This document shows positions 30,010 to 43,029 of a stretch of 64,000 bases of DNA, piece after piece (the stretch's first letter is position 1; each line of letters opens with the position of its first letter). The position numbers and the translations under genes were made by a program. The stretch is taken from NCBI RefSeq assembly GCF_025370935.1, contig NC_133477.1:20203609-20267608 (forward strand), in the 5' to 3' direction. The DNA comes from Choristoneura fumiferana (lineage: Eukaryota > Arthropoda > Insecta > Lepidoptera > Tortricidae). Under the pieces are notes generated by a model. The model did not search any database. It was given only the letters and a program-made list of their open reading frames with translations, and was not told where the DNA came from.

Positions 30010-30545
30010 TATTTATTTATTTCATAACATTTACACGGCATTACAGATATACATCCAATTCACCGTAAAACTAAAAACGCACAAATCTAAATTAAAATTA
30101 GCATTTTAGAAGTAAACTAACAAGACAAGACATAACTCACATAACACTCGATTTCCTTTTATCCATCTCACAAAACCTAAAGCATTCACTGCAAACTGCC
30201 GACAGTTACCCAGCTAGCAGTGACCTGCTAGGTCCGGCGCGGATACCAAAAACGCATTAAGCATCACCAGCGCCCGGCCGCCGGGGGAGCGGCGAGCCTC
30301 TGCGGTCTGCGCCCATAGCCAGCATAGCGGCCGCAGCTCGATCCGAGGGACGTTCGGGACAAACGATCGCACTAGTCTACCAACTAGCTCAGGGCAGTCC
30401 GAGTCGCCACGAAGTATGCGACATGTCATCAGCAGCGAGTGATTGCGTCGCACCTCGAGGGAGTTCAAGCCGAGAACGCCTAACAAAAACTGAGTTGGAT
30501 ACAAAAATGGATAACTGATAACTGCTGGTGGCATTCCTGGCATGG
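30010..30545 (-). mobile_element. LINE 3' end, antisense, with (TAAA)n tail
   Basis: The minus frame 30543-30214 encodes a LINE reverse-transcriptase C-terminus: LGLNSLEVRRNHSLLMTCRI, LRGDSDCPELVGRLVRSFVP, RIELRPL. About 200 bp of 3' UTR follows, down to a (TAAA)n tail at 30010-30022. 5'-truncated. The SLEVRR…L..CRIL pattern is typical of lepidopteran Jockey/R1-like elements. Confidence 0.7.
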
Positions 30546-31020
30546 CTGCATTGACGTCAACGTCAATCGATGGAAGGTGACATTACATTTTATTAGCACT
30601 GTAGCCAAAACTCGCATACAATCACCTGCGTTAGCCGGAATTAGAAATAGTGGCATATCAGATATTTATGCGCGCTTTGTTTTGCCCGTTATCGATGCTG
30701 GTGACTGTACCAAACAGCAAAGGGGGTTTGTGCTACTTAATGTCATATTGATATCAAATCTGCCAAAGAAATCATAGCGAAATTGATTATGAAAAGGTCC
30801 TACCTACTAGTTCCTTGACAGGGCTACAATATGCTGAATACAACAACTTTAAGGACTCGGGGTCTCATCTTTACCGCCCCGGGCCCTGTACGACCTTAGT
30901 ACGCCAGTTCGAGCCCGGGCTGGCCTGGCACTACTGTGTTTTTCTGAATATAAGTGCGAAATTGCGTTTAAAGTCTATTGTTATCAATAAATACTTTCAA
31001 AAGAAACAGATTGTATTGTA

Positions 31021-31159
31021 ATATCTTCACTACTTTGAAAAAACTCGTATCACAAAATGGATAATTTTTCTGAGTGCACTTTATGACCATTACGTCAAGG
31101 TTCAATTTTGTTGACGTATTGATTTGAGATACGAGATTTTTTCAAAGTGGTGACGATAT
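31021..31159. mobile_element. Fold-back MITE
   Basis: ATATCTTCACTACTTTGAAA … and the inverse TTTCAAAGTGGTGACGATAT. Confidence 0.65.
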
Positions 31160-31489
31160 TTTGATGACTTGATAAACTTTATCTTGGTTGTAAGATACAC
31201 AAGACAGCGATGCCGATATGTATACGTGCACACCAACACCATTCACGCGTTCCTAAAAAAAGGAGTAGGTAAGTATTAAATCGACAGACAGATAGGTATA
31301 CGTCGAAGTGATCTAACAAAACACTCTAAAAATCATACTATAAATCTATCCTGCCACAAATTGTCACGTATACAAGTTTAATACAACCGTTGGGTAGGAA
31401 GAGTGTTTGGCGTTCACCCGCATGGAAGTGAGCTTCTACTGATTGCATGCATATGCAATGAGGCGTTATACCTACGCTAATGCCAACAG

Positions 31490-31577
31490 GGCTACTACGA
31501 AACTCGAAACTCGTAGTTCGTGTCGTGCGGTCCCTCTGACACTTATACTATTTATAACGAGAGCGAGAGGGGGACGC
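31490..31577. mobile_element. Fold-back MITE, half copy
   Basis: One arm and the centre of the GGCTACTACGAAACTCGAA family are present; the second arm is missing. Confidence 0.55.
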
Positions 31578-31764
31578 AGACAGGAGCCCGATCGCCGGTG
31601 TTGGGAATGTCATCATTGATTTCATTTCGACGATTCATAAAAAACGTTGGACAAAATGTCGTTTTGTGACAATGCCTCTTCCGTCTTACGACACTACACT
31701 GTCGTACGTCGTAAGTGATAGTCTAATTATTCACTACTCCCAATCAAAATGCAGCAAACAGATG

Positions 31765-32222
31765 TGAGGGCAACACACAAACATCACGCCTGTATTCCCA
31801 AATGGGGTAGGCAGAGCACACGAAACGTTACCGCTTCGGAGCCACTTTTAGCAATTTTAGGTTCTAAGTTAGACAAAAACGGTACAATAGTGACAGGTTG
31901 CTAGCCTGTCGCCTACGGTATACCTTAACCTATATCCTCAGTCGCCTTTTACGATATCCACGGAAGAAATGTGAGGGCAAAGTATTCCAAAATATGCATT
32001 TTAAGCAGAATTCGGAAATTTTATTTGCAAATTTAAATCGAATGATCCAATCATCAACATTCAGTAACAAAAAGTATCATCATGTCAGCCGAAAGACGTC
32101 CACTGCTGGACATAGGCCTCCCCAAAGGCTCTCCACTCAGACCGGTCTTGTGCTTTCCGCATCCACCGCGATCCCGATCTATTTTAATCATGTCGTCGCT
32201 CCATTTTGTTGGAGGCCAAAAC
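31765..32222 (-). mobile_element. LINE 3'-end fragments, antisense (copy B edge)
   Basis: The segment begins with a LINE-type end (ATCACGCCTGTATTCCCAAA, then TTTTAGCAATTTTAGG and GTTGCTAGCCTGTCGCC) and runs into the CCACTGCTGGACATAGGCCT fragment at 32100. Both are antisense remains of non-LTR retrotransposon ends. The match to families is from memory. Confidence 0.55.
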
Positions 32223-33779
32223 AAAAGGTATATCTAGTGCTAAAGCTTTTGACATCGTTCTTGTTAAAGGCCTAAATTGAACTAACCCTTTTTAAGACAT
32301 TCCGTATATCAGTCATATAATGCACACAAATAGTCACCCTTGCTTTTGCAATATGGTACAAAATCAATAAGAAACCCTTAAACATATTATTCGTTTTTAA
32401 CTTTATACGTCATAGGTACAATGTCCCAGCCTATATACTTCCTTGCTGGGACAGGCCTATCTCAGTCATAGAATGCACACCGTAGTTCCCCCGCTTTTGC
32501 AATATGGGAAAATCAATAAGAAACCCTTAAACAGGTATTATTCGTTTTCAACTTTATACAAAGCTCGTGGTAAACAATATCAAACTATTATTCATTTTGC
32601 AGTTCATTTTGTAGCTTGTCTAAATTGTTGTACATATTTTGTACTTTGACTTTGAAGTAAGCTATAAACTGGCCCGAACCCGACTTCCCACACTTCGCAG
32701 GCCCACTTCCGAAACTGTGCCGGCCAGATGTGCGCGCGTCGTTTTTTGCCGGCAAGCAATAACTCGTCCGAAAACGTGCCCGCGCGCCGCTCTTAGCAGC
32801 GCAGATACGTTGCAGTACCTAACGGGTTTATTGTGCACTTAGTTGTTCTTAAGGTTCCCAATACAGTGTGCCCACTTGCCCAGCGATACAGAGAGTTTAC
32901 ATACGTACATACATAAGAATGAAATAAAGTTATTATTTAAAGGGGTCGCCAATGTCGCCATACAAAAAATGACACGCTGATACGGAACTACGAGGGGCCG
33001 GCTCGCGCTTGACCGGTTTAAATATAACTTGCAGCTTCTTGGTGCCAGTTCAATGTATGTAATCGTACACTCGAACCAACTGAATCGTTATCCACTGTGG
33101 AACCTTTTCGTGGAAAAAGTCATACTGACATCGCATTGCTTGACAAGGGAATTTATTGTTATGACACTTACTGTGAGAACGTTTAACGGCGGGTCAGGAA
33201 TCAAATGGTTCGACTTGGGCATAAAAACTGCTAGAAGCTAAAATACAATCTTTACTTCCTTAACTAATAAAAATAAAAAATAATAATACAGCCGTTTACT
33301 AAACGATACGGTCCTTTGACCAGCTGATTGCACCTCCGTACTAAAACATATGCAAGTTAAATAAAGTATTTGTAGCAAGCCATAGCAAACCTTAACTCCC
33401 ACACATAGTGTCGGGTTGATCGGTACGTCAAAAATTGTAGATATGGCTTTTGATTGCTCGAACTTCAAATTCCATCCCGATTCCCGACCGGTTACCGAAA
33501 TGGACAGAATTAATTTTTATTAAAATTATTTTTTTGCTTGGCGCACTTACGGATGGCGTCGTCTTTTTGGTCCTCTATTTTTTTAATAGTTCGTTTTTTT
33601 GAAGCCAGACAACAGAACTAGGTTAAATCAGAAACTACTAAATAGTCTCACCTAACCTACCTAACCGAACTGTTATCATAGTAAAAGAGGATACAAGTCC
33701 TTATACACTAAAATGGAGATTTATTTTTTCCACCAGTCACCATTAGCTGGTTAGTGGTTACAAATGAAATAGTAAGTGA

Positions 33780-34136
33780 ATGGAATGTCGCGGAAAATAT
33801 TCAAGGTCGCTCAGCAGTCAGCGAACTATGGAGATAGCAATGCTAGGGATTTCTTTGAAGGATAAAATCCGAATTCACATTATCCGACAAAGAACGAAAG
33901 TCACCGACGTTGCTCAAGCTCAAAGTGCTCAAACTAGTTCGCTGAAGTGGCGTTGGTCTGGCCACGTCTGTCGCAGGTCTGATGAACGGTGGAGCAGACG
34001 AGTCCTCGAATGGAGACCACGGACGGGAAAACGTAGTGTAGAGCGTCCTGAGGCACGATGGGCGGACGACCTTAAGAGGGTCGCTGGCGGCGGATGGATG
34101 CAATGTCCAGCAGTATAGGCTGATGATGATGATGAT
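33780..34136 (+). pseudogene. Non-LTR retrotransposon, C-terminal ORF remnant (copy B)
   Basis: This is the copy B counterpart of 1850-2258, with the same RTKVTDVAQAQ, WSGHVCRR and WRPRTGKR motifs. About 54 bp just before the CCAGCAG end is missing compared with copy A, and the terminal (TGA)n tract is longer (34119-34137). Two different tails on the same insertion show that the copies have been separate long enough to gain their own indels, or are alleles. Confidence 0.75.
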
Positions 34137-34999
34137 GATGGTGAATGGAATGTCTTTTATTTTGTTTTGTAACAACAACGAACAGGAGAATTTTGAAGTC
34201 ACATGTAATACGATAACCTCCTTGTCAACATAAATTAAAACCCACTCACAGCGTATCTAAATAAAAAAAGATCAAATTAAAATTAAACAAAATTAAAACG
34301 TATTAGCATAAAAACAAAACGTGAAAAAGGAAAAAAAGAAGAAACAACAGCTATTTCTTCTCACGAAACAAATTCCCACAATGAGATGTAATATCGGAGC
34401 CGCAGCGACGCAAGGAGGCAAAAAGAGTATTATGAAAGGGAGCACGTGCTGCTCGCGTGTCTCGCTCTAGCGTAGCGCGCGTTCTCATTCTAACGTCGGC
34501 TGGCCCACAGCGTAATGTTGAAGACAGAGATCCATTGAGTTGTCTATCGAAATGAGATTTGGTTTTGTAATTACTTAATAGTGCTTAGGCAGATGCATGC
34601 TACTATTGAGATTGAAGGATCATTGAATACACTTTGTAGTTCTAATTTTGTGGGTGAATTTAAGCAAAAACAGCCTTTTAATTAGTCATTTTTACTAATT
34701 TGTAACATAAAATGTCTAGATACATCAAGAAGGCATTTTTGTTCCTTTTACGCTATACTATATGACAATAGCAGAAGTACAAGTGCTTTTCAAAAGTGCA
34801 TTAACTCTGATGACAATAAAACTCTATTATTGATTTGCTCATGACATCTACAAATACAAATACACACAACATGATTAACATTCTAAACATGAAGATTAAG
34901 TGAAGTTGATAAATCAAAGTCGAATGACACCATATCCGTGACGAGTTCAAAATTCACATTGCTACTGGTACTGGTTTACTACAGAATGCATCTGTCTTC

Positions 35000-35069
35000 A
35001 TAAATACGCTGCGCTGTCTATCAGTTGACCTTCACCGCGCCGTCTCGTTCAAACTTTAACATTCCACGC
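35000..35069 (+). promoter_or_regulatory. Candidate core promoter and 5' exon (copy B)
   Basis: Same ATAAATA, TATCAGTTG initiator and CCACGC|GTAAGTC donor as at 3096-3165. Confidence 0.25.
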
Positions 35070-37354
35070 GTAAGTCGGTCTCGCTCGCGCTCCCACCAGC
35101 CGCGAGTCGGCCGCTCGCGACACCTCCTTGTGCTCGCTGCGAGCCTAGTATCACGCGCGCTGAAGAAAAGGGTTTATCCGACGCCGAATGACCCGAACGG
35201 GCAACTACGATTTTCCGAACAAACTAATAAAAAAGCTTTCAAGTTTTCCCGCTAACTTCATGTAAAACTGGCTGTTTCATTGACGGTTTTGTTTCCCCAT
35301 TCATCGAGCGCGCGTAAACAAATAAAGTAGTTTACTATTTTATTTTCCATGCTAGAAATCTAGGTCGGTTAATAGTGTCCCTATTCTAGAATTAACTGAC
35401 GCGGCGTGGCGTCGAGTAAAATAGAACGAGACGAGACGCGCGGCCGTCTCCGATAACCAACCGGTACCTATTCGATGTTAATCGACTGGCCGGCAACTAA
35501 ATCGCTATCGGTAATTCGATATTATGATAACGAATCTTGAAACCCGAGTAAGATAATAAAGGTGCGTCAGTGTTTTGTTTTTATTCGTCATAAAACCGCG
35601 GCAAGGGACAAAATTTTAATAAAAATTGCAAAAATCGCACAACCGAACTGAGTGCTGCTTGAAAATCACGAATGTTCATTTGAATTCGTATTTACTGCAT
35701 TCGTGTTTTTGAACGCGCACACGGTTCAAAAGCGATCGTATTAAAGTTACGACTACAAGTAAGCGGGAATATTTTTAATAGTTAAAAGGAATACCATGTA
35801 GGGGTGAGTATGAAAGGAATCCTCCTAAAAGCTGTGAACACCAATTAATTTGGTAACACAATCCCTTCAAATTCAACTTATCCTAAAATCGACTTTAACG
35901 ATACCCGTTAAGATTCCTATTCGTAATTTAACGAAGGAGCTTAATTTGGATTATATTGTAATTTAAACCGTGATACTAGAGTCGTAAAGCCTAATTCGGC
36001 TTGGAAGCATTCTAGTGAATTAGAAATAAAATAAAGCGATTCGAATGACTTTCAGGCGATTGAATAAAAACGGCATAAAGCGAAATAAAAAACTAACAAG
36101 CACAAATAAAACAGAATAAAACAATTTTGTAATTTTTCTTACCCTTACTTCACTTTTTTCTCTTTGAAACTACATTAACTGTCTATTTTGTAAATTGTAC
36201 AATATGTTTGAGAGTATATAATATAATCTAACTATATTATAGTTTCGTGTATGTTTTGAAATTATGAAGCTGAAGCAGAATTGATATATATTTGTTTTTT
36301 TGGCATTGAAAGAAGGAAAGCGATCTTGACGTGTCTTTTTATTGAAAAACACTTGAAAAATAAGTCTCAGCAAATATGTAACAATTAGAATCCATATCAT
36401 GTATGTAGTATGATCATTCATTTACCTACATTACTTTGGTATCATAAGTAATGGTTGTTTTTTTTATGTATTTTTTTTTAAAACGATTTTCGAGAAAAGA
36501 TTCGTCAAGATTGTTTACCCATTTTCTAACTAAAAAAAAACGAACTATAGATAAAGACAAAACTAAGGATAGGTTCTGTGTGGTTAATAAAATGTGTTTA
36601 ATAAATAATTAAACATACAGATTATTTTTTTATGTAAAGCCAAATGTTAATAGTGCAGTAACTGTTTAATCTGAAATCTAGGCTTGCAACACTGTGATTT
36701 TCTAACATGGCTCTCTTTCCCCAAAAAGCTCTGTGTGTGACGGCGCGGCATGTCAAAACATTAATAGTTCCAAAATATAGTTTTCGCCAATATGCTTGGA
36801 AATGTCCGCCTAAATGTCGCAAACATAGCACACGTAGTTCTTCCTTATAGACTCCTACAAATAAAAAAATAAGTAAAACACTTCCCGGCCGGAGCGGAAA
36901 TTGTATGAAATTACATTATCATACAGCTTTTTACTTTTTAAAACGTTTTGGCTACGGTAAGTCAATCTAAACAGCCTGAAGATCAAATTCCTTCTACCTT
37001 TTTACTTTTTAAGTGCTTGTCTAAGACTTAATTTGGGAAGAAACAGCTTCTTTAAAAATGTTTCGAACAGTGCCACTGTTTTTCTTTATACTTCGAGTTC
37101 AAGCACAATGAAACCGAAAAACTGGTTAGAGATACAAAGCTTCATTTGCATTTAACTTTATATTTTTAATTCATATATAAATACATTTTTTTATTATTTC
37201 TAATGATATGGCATTAAGAGTCGTGCCGTGTTTAAAAAATGAAACATAAACCAAATATCGCGAGAAGTATAAGGGTGATTTTTGAAAGCATTTAGTTTAA
37301 TATTTTAACAGTTTTACTTTATTTCCTCGCATTAATTTATTTTCGCGCTACAGG

Positions 37355-38008
37355 ACCCCATTGTACCTCCACAGTAAAATTGTTTGGTCGAGGAGTGAGC
37401 GCAGGAGCGCAATGGCTCTTGTGCCCAAGCACCGGACCGCAGCATTCCGCGGAAGTTTTAAGTTTGCGGCGTCCAAGTGCTGGAATGATATTCCTCCCCC
37501 TATCCAAGGAGCGTGTAGTGGGTATACCTTCAAGCGCAAGCTGAAGGATTACTTGTTGACGCTCCAAAAATCCTTTCCCTATCCAGCACTTTGACATGCC
37601 AACCACATTGATATGCCGGCCTTTTTTTCTTCTTTCTTTTAATTATTGTTCGTTGTAATTTATTTATTTCTTGGTTTGTTATAGTTATTATTATTATTTT
37701 TTTCTCTTAAGTTTATTTGTGTATGTATAGATAAGTGGTTTATTTATTTATTATATTTGTGTATCGTTCCGTGAGTCACAGACGGTTCTGGCAGAAAATC
37801 AGCGCTGCAGGCGTTTAACGCTTCAGCATAATGCTGAGTCAGCGACCGTTTCACTTTCGCGGGGACACACAACATTGTGTATATTGTATTTAATGTTTTC
37901 ATGTGTTTTTCTGTAATTTTTTATTTTATTTGTGTTAATTTTGCTGTATATGTGTGTCTTCTGTGTAAGTGAATAAATGTCTTCTTTCTTTCTTTCTTTC
38001 TTTCTTAT
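37355..38008 (+). mobile_element. LINE 3' end with CTTT-repeat tail (copy B)
   Basis: The frame 37361-37594 is open over the LINE C-terminus: VPKHRTAAFRG, FAASKCWNDIPPPIQG, then FKRKLKDYLLTLQ and a stop. It is followed by the same 3' UTR as copy A and a (TTTC)n tail at 37983-38008. Strongly 5'-truncated, with no catalytic domain left. Confidence 0.75.
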
Positions 38009-38092
38009 TAAATGTTGGTGAAAAGCACTATATTTAAATGCCTCAGCGGAAATGGCAATTCGTGGATTCGTATTTATTGATGGACTCAGCAG

Positions 38093-38209
38093 GGCTACTA
38101 CGAAACTCGAAGTTCGTATCGTGCCGTCCCTCTCGCTCTCGTATTAAATAGTATAAGTGTCAGAGGGACCGCACGACACGAACTTCGAGTTTCGAGTTTC
38201 GTAGTAGCC
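38093..38209. mobile_element. Fold-back MITE, GGCTACTACG ends (copy B)
   Basis: Copy B counterpart of 6200-6316, arms intact. Confidence 0.75.
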
Positions 38210-38979
38210 TTGCTGCTACGCTTCGTCCGTCAAACTCTACTCCACGAATTGCTTTTTCCCGACCTCGCCAGTAATGTACCTACTATTATTTGCATTTATT
38301 TAAACAAAATGTGTTGAATAAAAGAGGGATTATTTTGAACATTTCATGTAAAATTCAACTAGATAATGTAGAATACTTTTGTTTTCGTTTTGTTCGGTTT
38401 GTAAGTACATAGTATGAACACTCGAACCAACTGAATCGTGACCGACTGTGGAACCTTTTCGTAGAAAAAATCATAGTGACATTGCATTGCTTGACATGGG
38501 AATTTATTATTAGTATGACACTTACTGTGAGAACGTTCTACGGTGGGTCAGGTCAGGAATCAAATGGTTTGACCGTAGGTACCTACATATGTAGAAAAGA
38601 ACAAAGTACAATAAACGCATCCAATATCTATCTGTACGCATTTTCTTTGTGTGTCTATTATTGTTTTTGATGTCCTATCATTCAAAAGTTAACTGGAAGA
38701 GATCGCTTAAGTTACAATTTCGCCATTGTATGTCTGTTTTGTACCGTAACATGTTAGTTTCATGTACTCGTATGTATTTAGGAATATACAATTCCCCTGC
38801 GGCCCAAGTCATTTAAGTTTTATGAACATATGAATCTTTATCTCACTTGCTTGTCTTTGTCTGTCCATATTACGAGTACATATAGTACCTATAAAGAATG
38901 CTGGGCGATAGGAGGTTAAAAAGAGTCCCACATTCATACTAATCTTCATCTCAGACCAAACAAGAGTTAAAATAAGTTT

Positions 38980-39303
38980 TTGGTAAAAAAATCATTTTTA
39001 ATACAAGCTTTTTTTGCTGACTGTACTTTTTTCGACTTTACTTACATTGTCACTCAAACTACATTTGCATACCAAATTTCAAGTCGATGCCATCAACCGT
39101 TGAAGAGTTCCGTCCTGCGGAGACGATCCTGGCCGGACTACCAGGATGTCACTACCAGATTATTGTATTGTCACGCAATTTACAATAATCTGGTTCTGTG
39201 TGGTTTCAAGCCATTCCGACTACTGCAAGTTTGTTAACTTGCAAGATTTGACAACAGACAGACAGACAGACAACGGAACAGGTGAAACTAAATAAAAGCT
39301 TGT
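38980..39303 (+). repeat. Dispersed repeat, (CAGA)n/AAAGCTTGTAA family (copy B)
   Basis: Copy B counterpart of 7105-7412. It retains GGAACAGGTGA before AACTAAATAAAAGCTTGTAA. Confidence 0.65.
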
Positions 39304-40349
39304 AATTAACCGTAATCCTCATTAAACTCTTCACAGACTAATATTTACAATGCAAATAAATGTCAACATACATTTTATAACAGCCGCCCTTTTATGCAAA
39401 CCCCCTGTACCAAACGTGCTGTCACCCTGTATTTAGATTATTGCTATTATAAAATAAACCTTAACAGCAACAATTAAAGTTCAATTTCTAAGTGTCAAAA
39501 TTCTTCAATATATTTGAAATAAAGAACACTTGAAAATGATTGCTAATCTAATCTGAACAAAGGTTAAATTTGAATGAGAAGTTTTTGTTGAAAATCTAAT
39601 AGGGTTGTTTTGTTACGAAACGTTGAGCTAGCTTTTAGGAAATTGAGTGGTTTAGGGTGTTCAGTTATTCCGTACCTAATTGAAGCTACTATAGGACTTT
39701 AGTTATTTCAGTGCTGCCATTCGGTAGATCAGGGGGGCTACTACGAAAGTCGAAAATAGAAGTTCGTATCGTACCGTCCCTCTCACTCTCGCATTAAGTA
39801 ATATTAGCGTTAGCGGGACGGCAAGATACGCTTAGATTAGCTTTCCTGGATGAAACTAAACATTGTTCTACTAGCCAGCACATTGTGATAACATGAACTG
39901 TTTCATGATCATGACCTTTGATTTTTCGTTTATTTGAGTGTAAAACTTGGTCGCATGTTTACGTGTCGCACAAATGTAGCAATCTTGCATTGGTCACAAA
40001 GTCACGCGATGTGAAATTGGAATAGGTGTTTTGCACTATCAACTATTCCGTACCGGGCTTATATAGTTCACTATTTGCAAGCATGACACGGGTGATATAA
40101 TTAAAAAATAAATACTTATTCAGATTTAACGATATGAATAAGTCAAGTTTTATTTATTAACAGGAAAACGGAAAGCATAAATTGATACGCGTATTACGAC
40201 TACTAATTCTAATAATAAAATATGTTTTTTATTACCGTTTATTTTTACATTTACCAAAGTACTACAAATAATGAAACACCCACACTATTATTATGAGTTT
40301 AGTTTTTCAAATTATTTTTGGCGTAGATATAGTTTTACTGACGAAATAC

Positions 40350-40491
40350 CACTATGTAGATGGCGCTCATATGAAGAGGACCGTTTGACGTTACAGTCTA
40401 GCTTGTGATTGGCTCACTTAGTTATTTAAGCCAATCACTAACGTGACACACAAATGTCAAAGTTGTCAAACGAACCTCACGATAGTATCGC
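40350..40491. mobile_element. MITE family 2 copy abutting MITE family 1 (copy B)
   Basis: Counterpart of 8450-8598. Confidence 0.55.
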
Positions 40492-40492
40492 C

Positions 40493-40919
40493 AATGAGGG
40501 CTATCGCGTATGAATTCGCCGCTAGAGGCGCTAGTGTAGCGTGAGGTCACCGAAATGTCAAATCTCATAGTTTTTGGGTGAGCTACGCGGGTTTATTTAT
40601 AATTAGAATAATTTTGTGAATATTTTGCAATATCTGAAATTAATTATGGCAAATATGCGTTCCGGGGCAATGAATGTCTGTGTTTTGAGACAGTTTTGTC
40701 TTTCGGAAACCTTTGTCCTCCCTTTTTTCCGAACAAAACGGGGACTATGCAACACTGTGGCATGCTCGATATTTTTATGGTACGGTTTTAAGGTGTATTA
40801 AATATGATTTTAATCTAAACTTTGTCGTCACGCCCGTAATAACAGACTTTGAAAGCCATACTTAAAAACCTCACGCAACAGTGCGCCATCTAGTGAGACA
40901 AAAAACGATAGCCCTCATT
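40493..40919 (-). mobile_element. MITE family 1, AATGAGGGCTATCG termini (copy B)
   Basis: Counterpart of 8600-9035. Near its right end it keeps GCGCCATCTAGTGAGACAAA, which is damaged in copy A. Confidence 0.8.
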
Positions 40920-41399
40920 GGCCTGTCATAGAAATCCTAATTGAAAACAGTTTCTCCCTAAGTAGGCAAATAACCATAAGTACTTACTCGCATCATCTCG
41001 CATCCCACAAATTAGAATCTAATTTGTTATTCGCATTTTGCAAATTAGCGTTGCGTCGCGTCGCAATTTGGTTTTATGCCCCGCATAAAAAAAAAGAATA
41101 CAGCCGTGAGCAAAAATGGCAAAATTGATCAGAAAGAGAGGAATGATATAAAATAGTTCGGATTCGTGTTGCGTCGGGGCGAACGGTCGGAGCGAAACGT
41201 CACGGTTAGTACCAGGGGAGCATAGCTGGCAGGCGGTGGCAATCCGGTGAGGGTCGGGAGACTGTATCCCGGTATACAGGGTTGGCAATGGCAGCGAGTG
41301 GTAGTTTATTTTTACCCGACTATGTTATTATTCAACAAATTATAAATTGCATGCCGTTTGCTTTGCTGTTTAGAAGAAAACATAAATTTTCAAATTAAA

Positions 41400-41705
41400 T
41401 GGAATGGTGATCACGATTTAAAAAACGGTGACAGTACGGAATCGCAGTGATGCATAGTATGCGAACCGTTTTTATTGCGAGCACTCCACACCGCTGCTTA
41501 AAAAACGGTGACAGTATGAATACGATTTTATCGCATGCTCTCCACCAAAAGCCGTGCCGTTTACAGCACTTCAGTGCGATTCCGCACCGTTTGCGTATTT
41601 TAAGCAGCGGTGTGGAGGGCATGCGATAAAATCGTGATGCTTACGGCACGTCATTGCGATTCCGTGCCGTTTGCGTATTTTGAGCAGCGGTGTGGCCGCT
41701 CCTTT
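41400..41705. repeat. Complex inverted/direct repeat array
   Basis: CCACACCGCTGCTTAAAA (41488) is repeated inverted at TTTTAAGCAGCGGTGTGG (about 41600) and TTTTGAGCAGCGGTGTGG (about 41677). CGATTTTATCGCATGC (41523) is inverted at GCATGCGATAAAATCG (41619). The units GTGCGATTCCGCACCGTTTG and TTGCGATTCCGTGCCGTTTG are direct repeats about 80 bp apart. Probably a compound fold-back element. Confidence 0.6.
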
Positions 41706-42509
41706 ATTCGTCGTAGTTAAAGTACAACGTAAATGAAGACCACGATTTTATTGTATATTTTGAGAGCAGCCGGAACCTGTGGTCCCGCGATTCCCTTGTA
41801 TAAAAATACGAATCGTAATATGTTAAAGTATCCGTTGATTACGATGAAGACTTTGGGACGAATTTGAATTGTCCCGTGTATTTTTTTATTTTTTTATTTC
41901 CGAAATTGCATGCATTAAGTCTAATTTCCCCATATTAATTAAACTTCACCGGTAAATATTTCTAATTTCCCTTACGTTTCCTGATATTTACCCCACCAGG
42001 GCCCAATTGCATAACAAATTACAAGCAAATAGTATTAGTGAATTTCAATACAAAATCGCTAATATAGCTTGTAATTTGCTATAATAATAATAATAAATTT
42101 ATTTTAGACCAAGGGTCCATATTATTGCTATACAATTGGACCGGGAAACCAGCCGTTGTGTGCATTACGTGAATACGTGATTTGTATTTAAAATATAGTT
42201 CTCATTTAAATGAAGATAAAAGAATATTTTTTTGAATTAAAAAGAAACCGTGTAATACAGACATAATTATTAAAATATCTAGATAGGTACACGGGTTAAT
42301 ACGTGAGTGTATTGATCTATTTTAATATTTTTAGTAATTAGAAAAATATTCAATTAGCGGCAGCCCTAGGGCACGGGAAGCTCGCCAAATGTTAGTGACG
42401 GCCGGGACGAGATTACAAATATTCCACTCATCGGGACACTACTAAAATATCAGATATTAAGGACCAGGGGGTTATGAGTAGCAGGAGGCTAAATTAATTG
42501 CAATTTTTA

Positions 42510-42645
42510 GGGGCTGTTTCACCGTCCATGGGTTAGTGTTAACTGAAGGTGTGATGCCGTCTCTATTTGTTTTGTTCGAAAAGACGGAGACGGCATCACA
42601 TTTAACCGTCAGTTAACACTAATCAATGGATGGTGAAACAGCCCC
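42510..42645. mobile_element. Harbinger-like MITE, TTA target duplication
   Basis: 136 bp. Ends GGGGCTGTTTCACCGTCCAT and inverse, TTA at 42507-42509 and 42646-42648. The centre has GTGATGCCGTCTC and its inverse. A worn relative is at 45381-45480. Confidence 0.8.
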
Positions 42646-43029
42646 TTAGAGGTCGCCAGGGAGGGAAAGGCCTAGGGGAGCGACTCTCTAACTAAACTCT
42701 ACTCACCGAGAATTGATAAGTATTATATTATGTTATGATAACGTCTCGGAATAGTGCCTGTCGCAAACTGTATGACGGACGTCGCAGTCACCGCACTAAC
42801 TGAGTTTCGTGGTACTAGACATTCAGTTCTTGTCAAACGACCGACTCGTGCAAGCGAGCGGACGGGGTGGCGATATTGGCATTTCATTCTGGAAAGGGGC
42901 TTCAAGTGTCGTTTGGGTGTCTACAGCTTGTTTTCTGCTTTATACAGTTAATAATTATTTAGTTGTATTTGTAATCAGGAACCTCTGATTTTTTAATAAA
43001 TTCTTTAAGAACTGTCTGCGAACAGCCTA

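Larger units (their letters stand above)
31930..41117 (+). repeat. Large duplication, copy B
   Basis: This is the second copy of the block at 1-9243. It starts at CCTATATCCTCAGTCGCC, matching base 1, and stays alignable to the bases just before the gap in copy A (CAGCCGTGAGYAAAAATG). It contains the same LINE fragments, MITEs and GC-rich block in the same order. Sequence upstream of 31930 (about 31765-31929) is the antisense end of a lepidopteran LINE, so the true left edge may also run beyond the window start in copy A. Confidence 0.95.

Noticed and set aside
41019..41288. 89-codon minus-strand frame straddling the end of duplication copy B
   Set aside because: No initiation or splice context, mixed composition, and half of it lies in repeat sequence; likely chance.
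42754..42951. 65-codon plus-strand frame with GC-rich start
   Set aside because: Starts at GTG, no conserved motif, and no donor or acceptor that would make it an exon.
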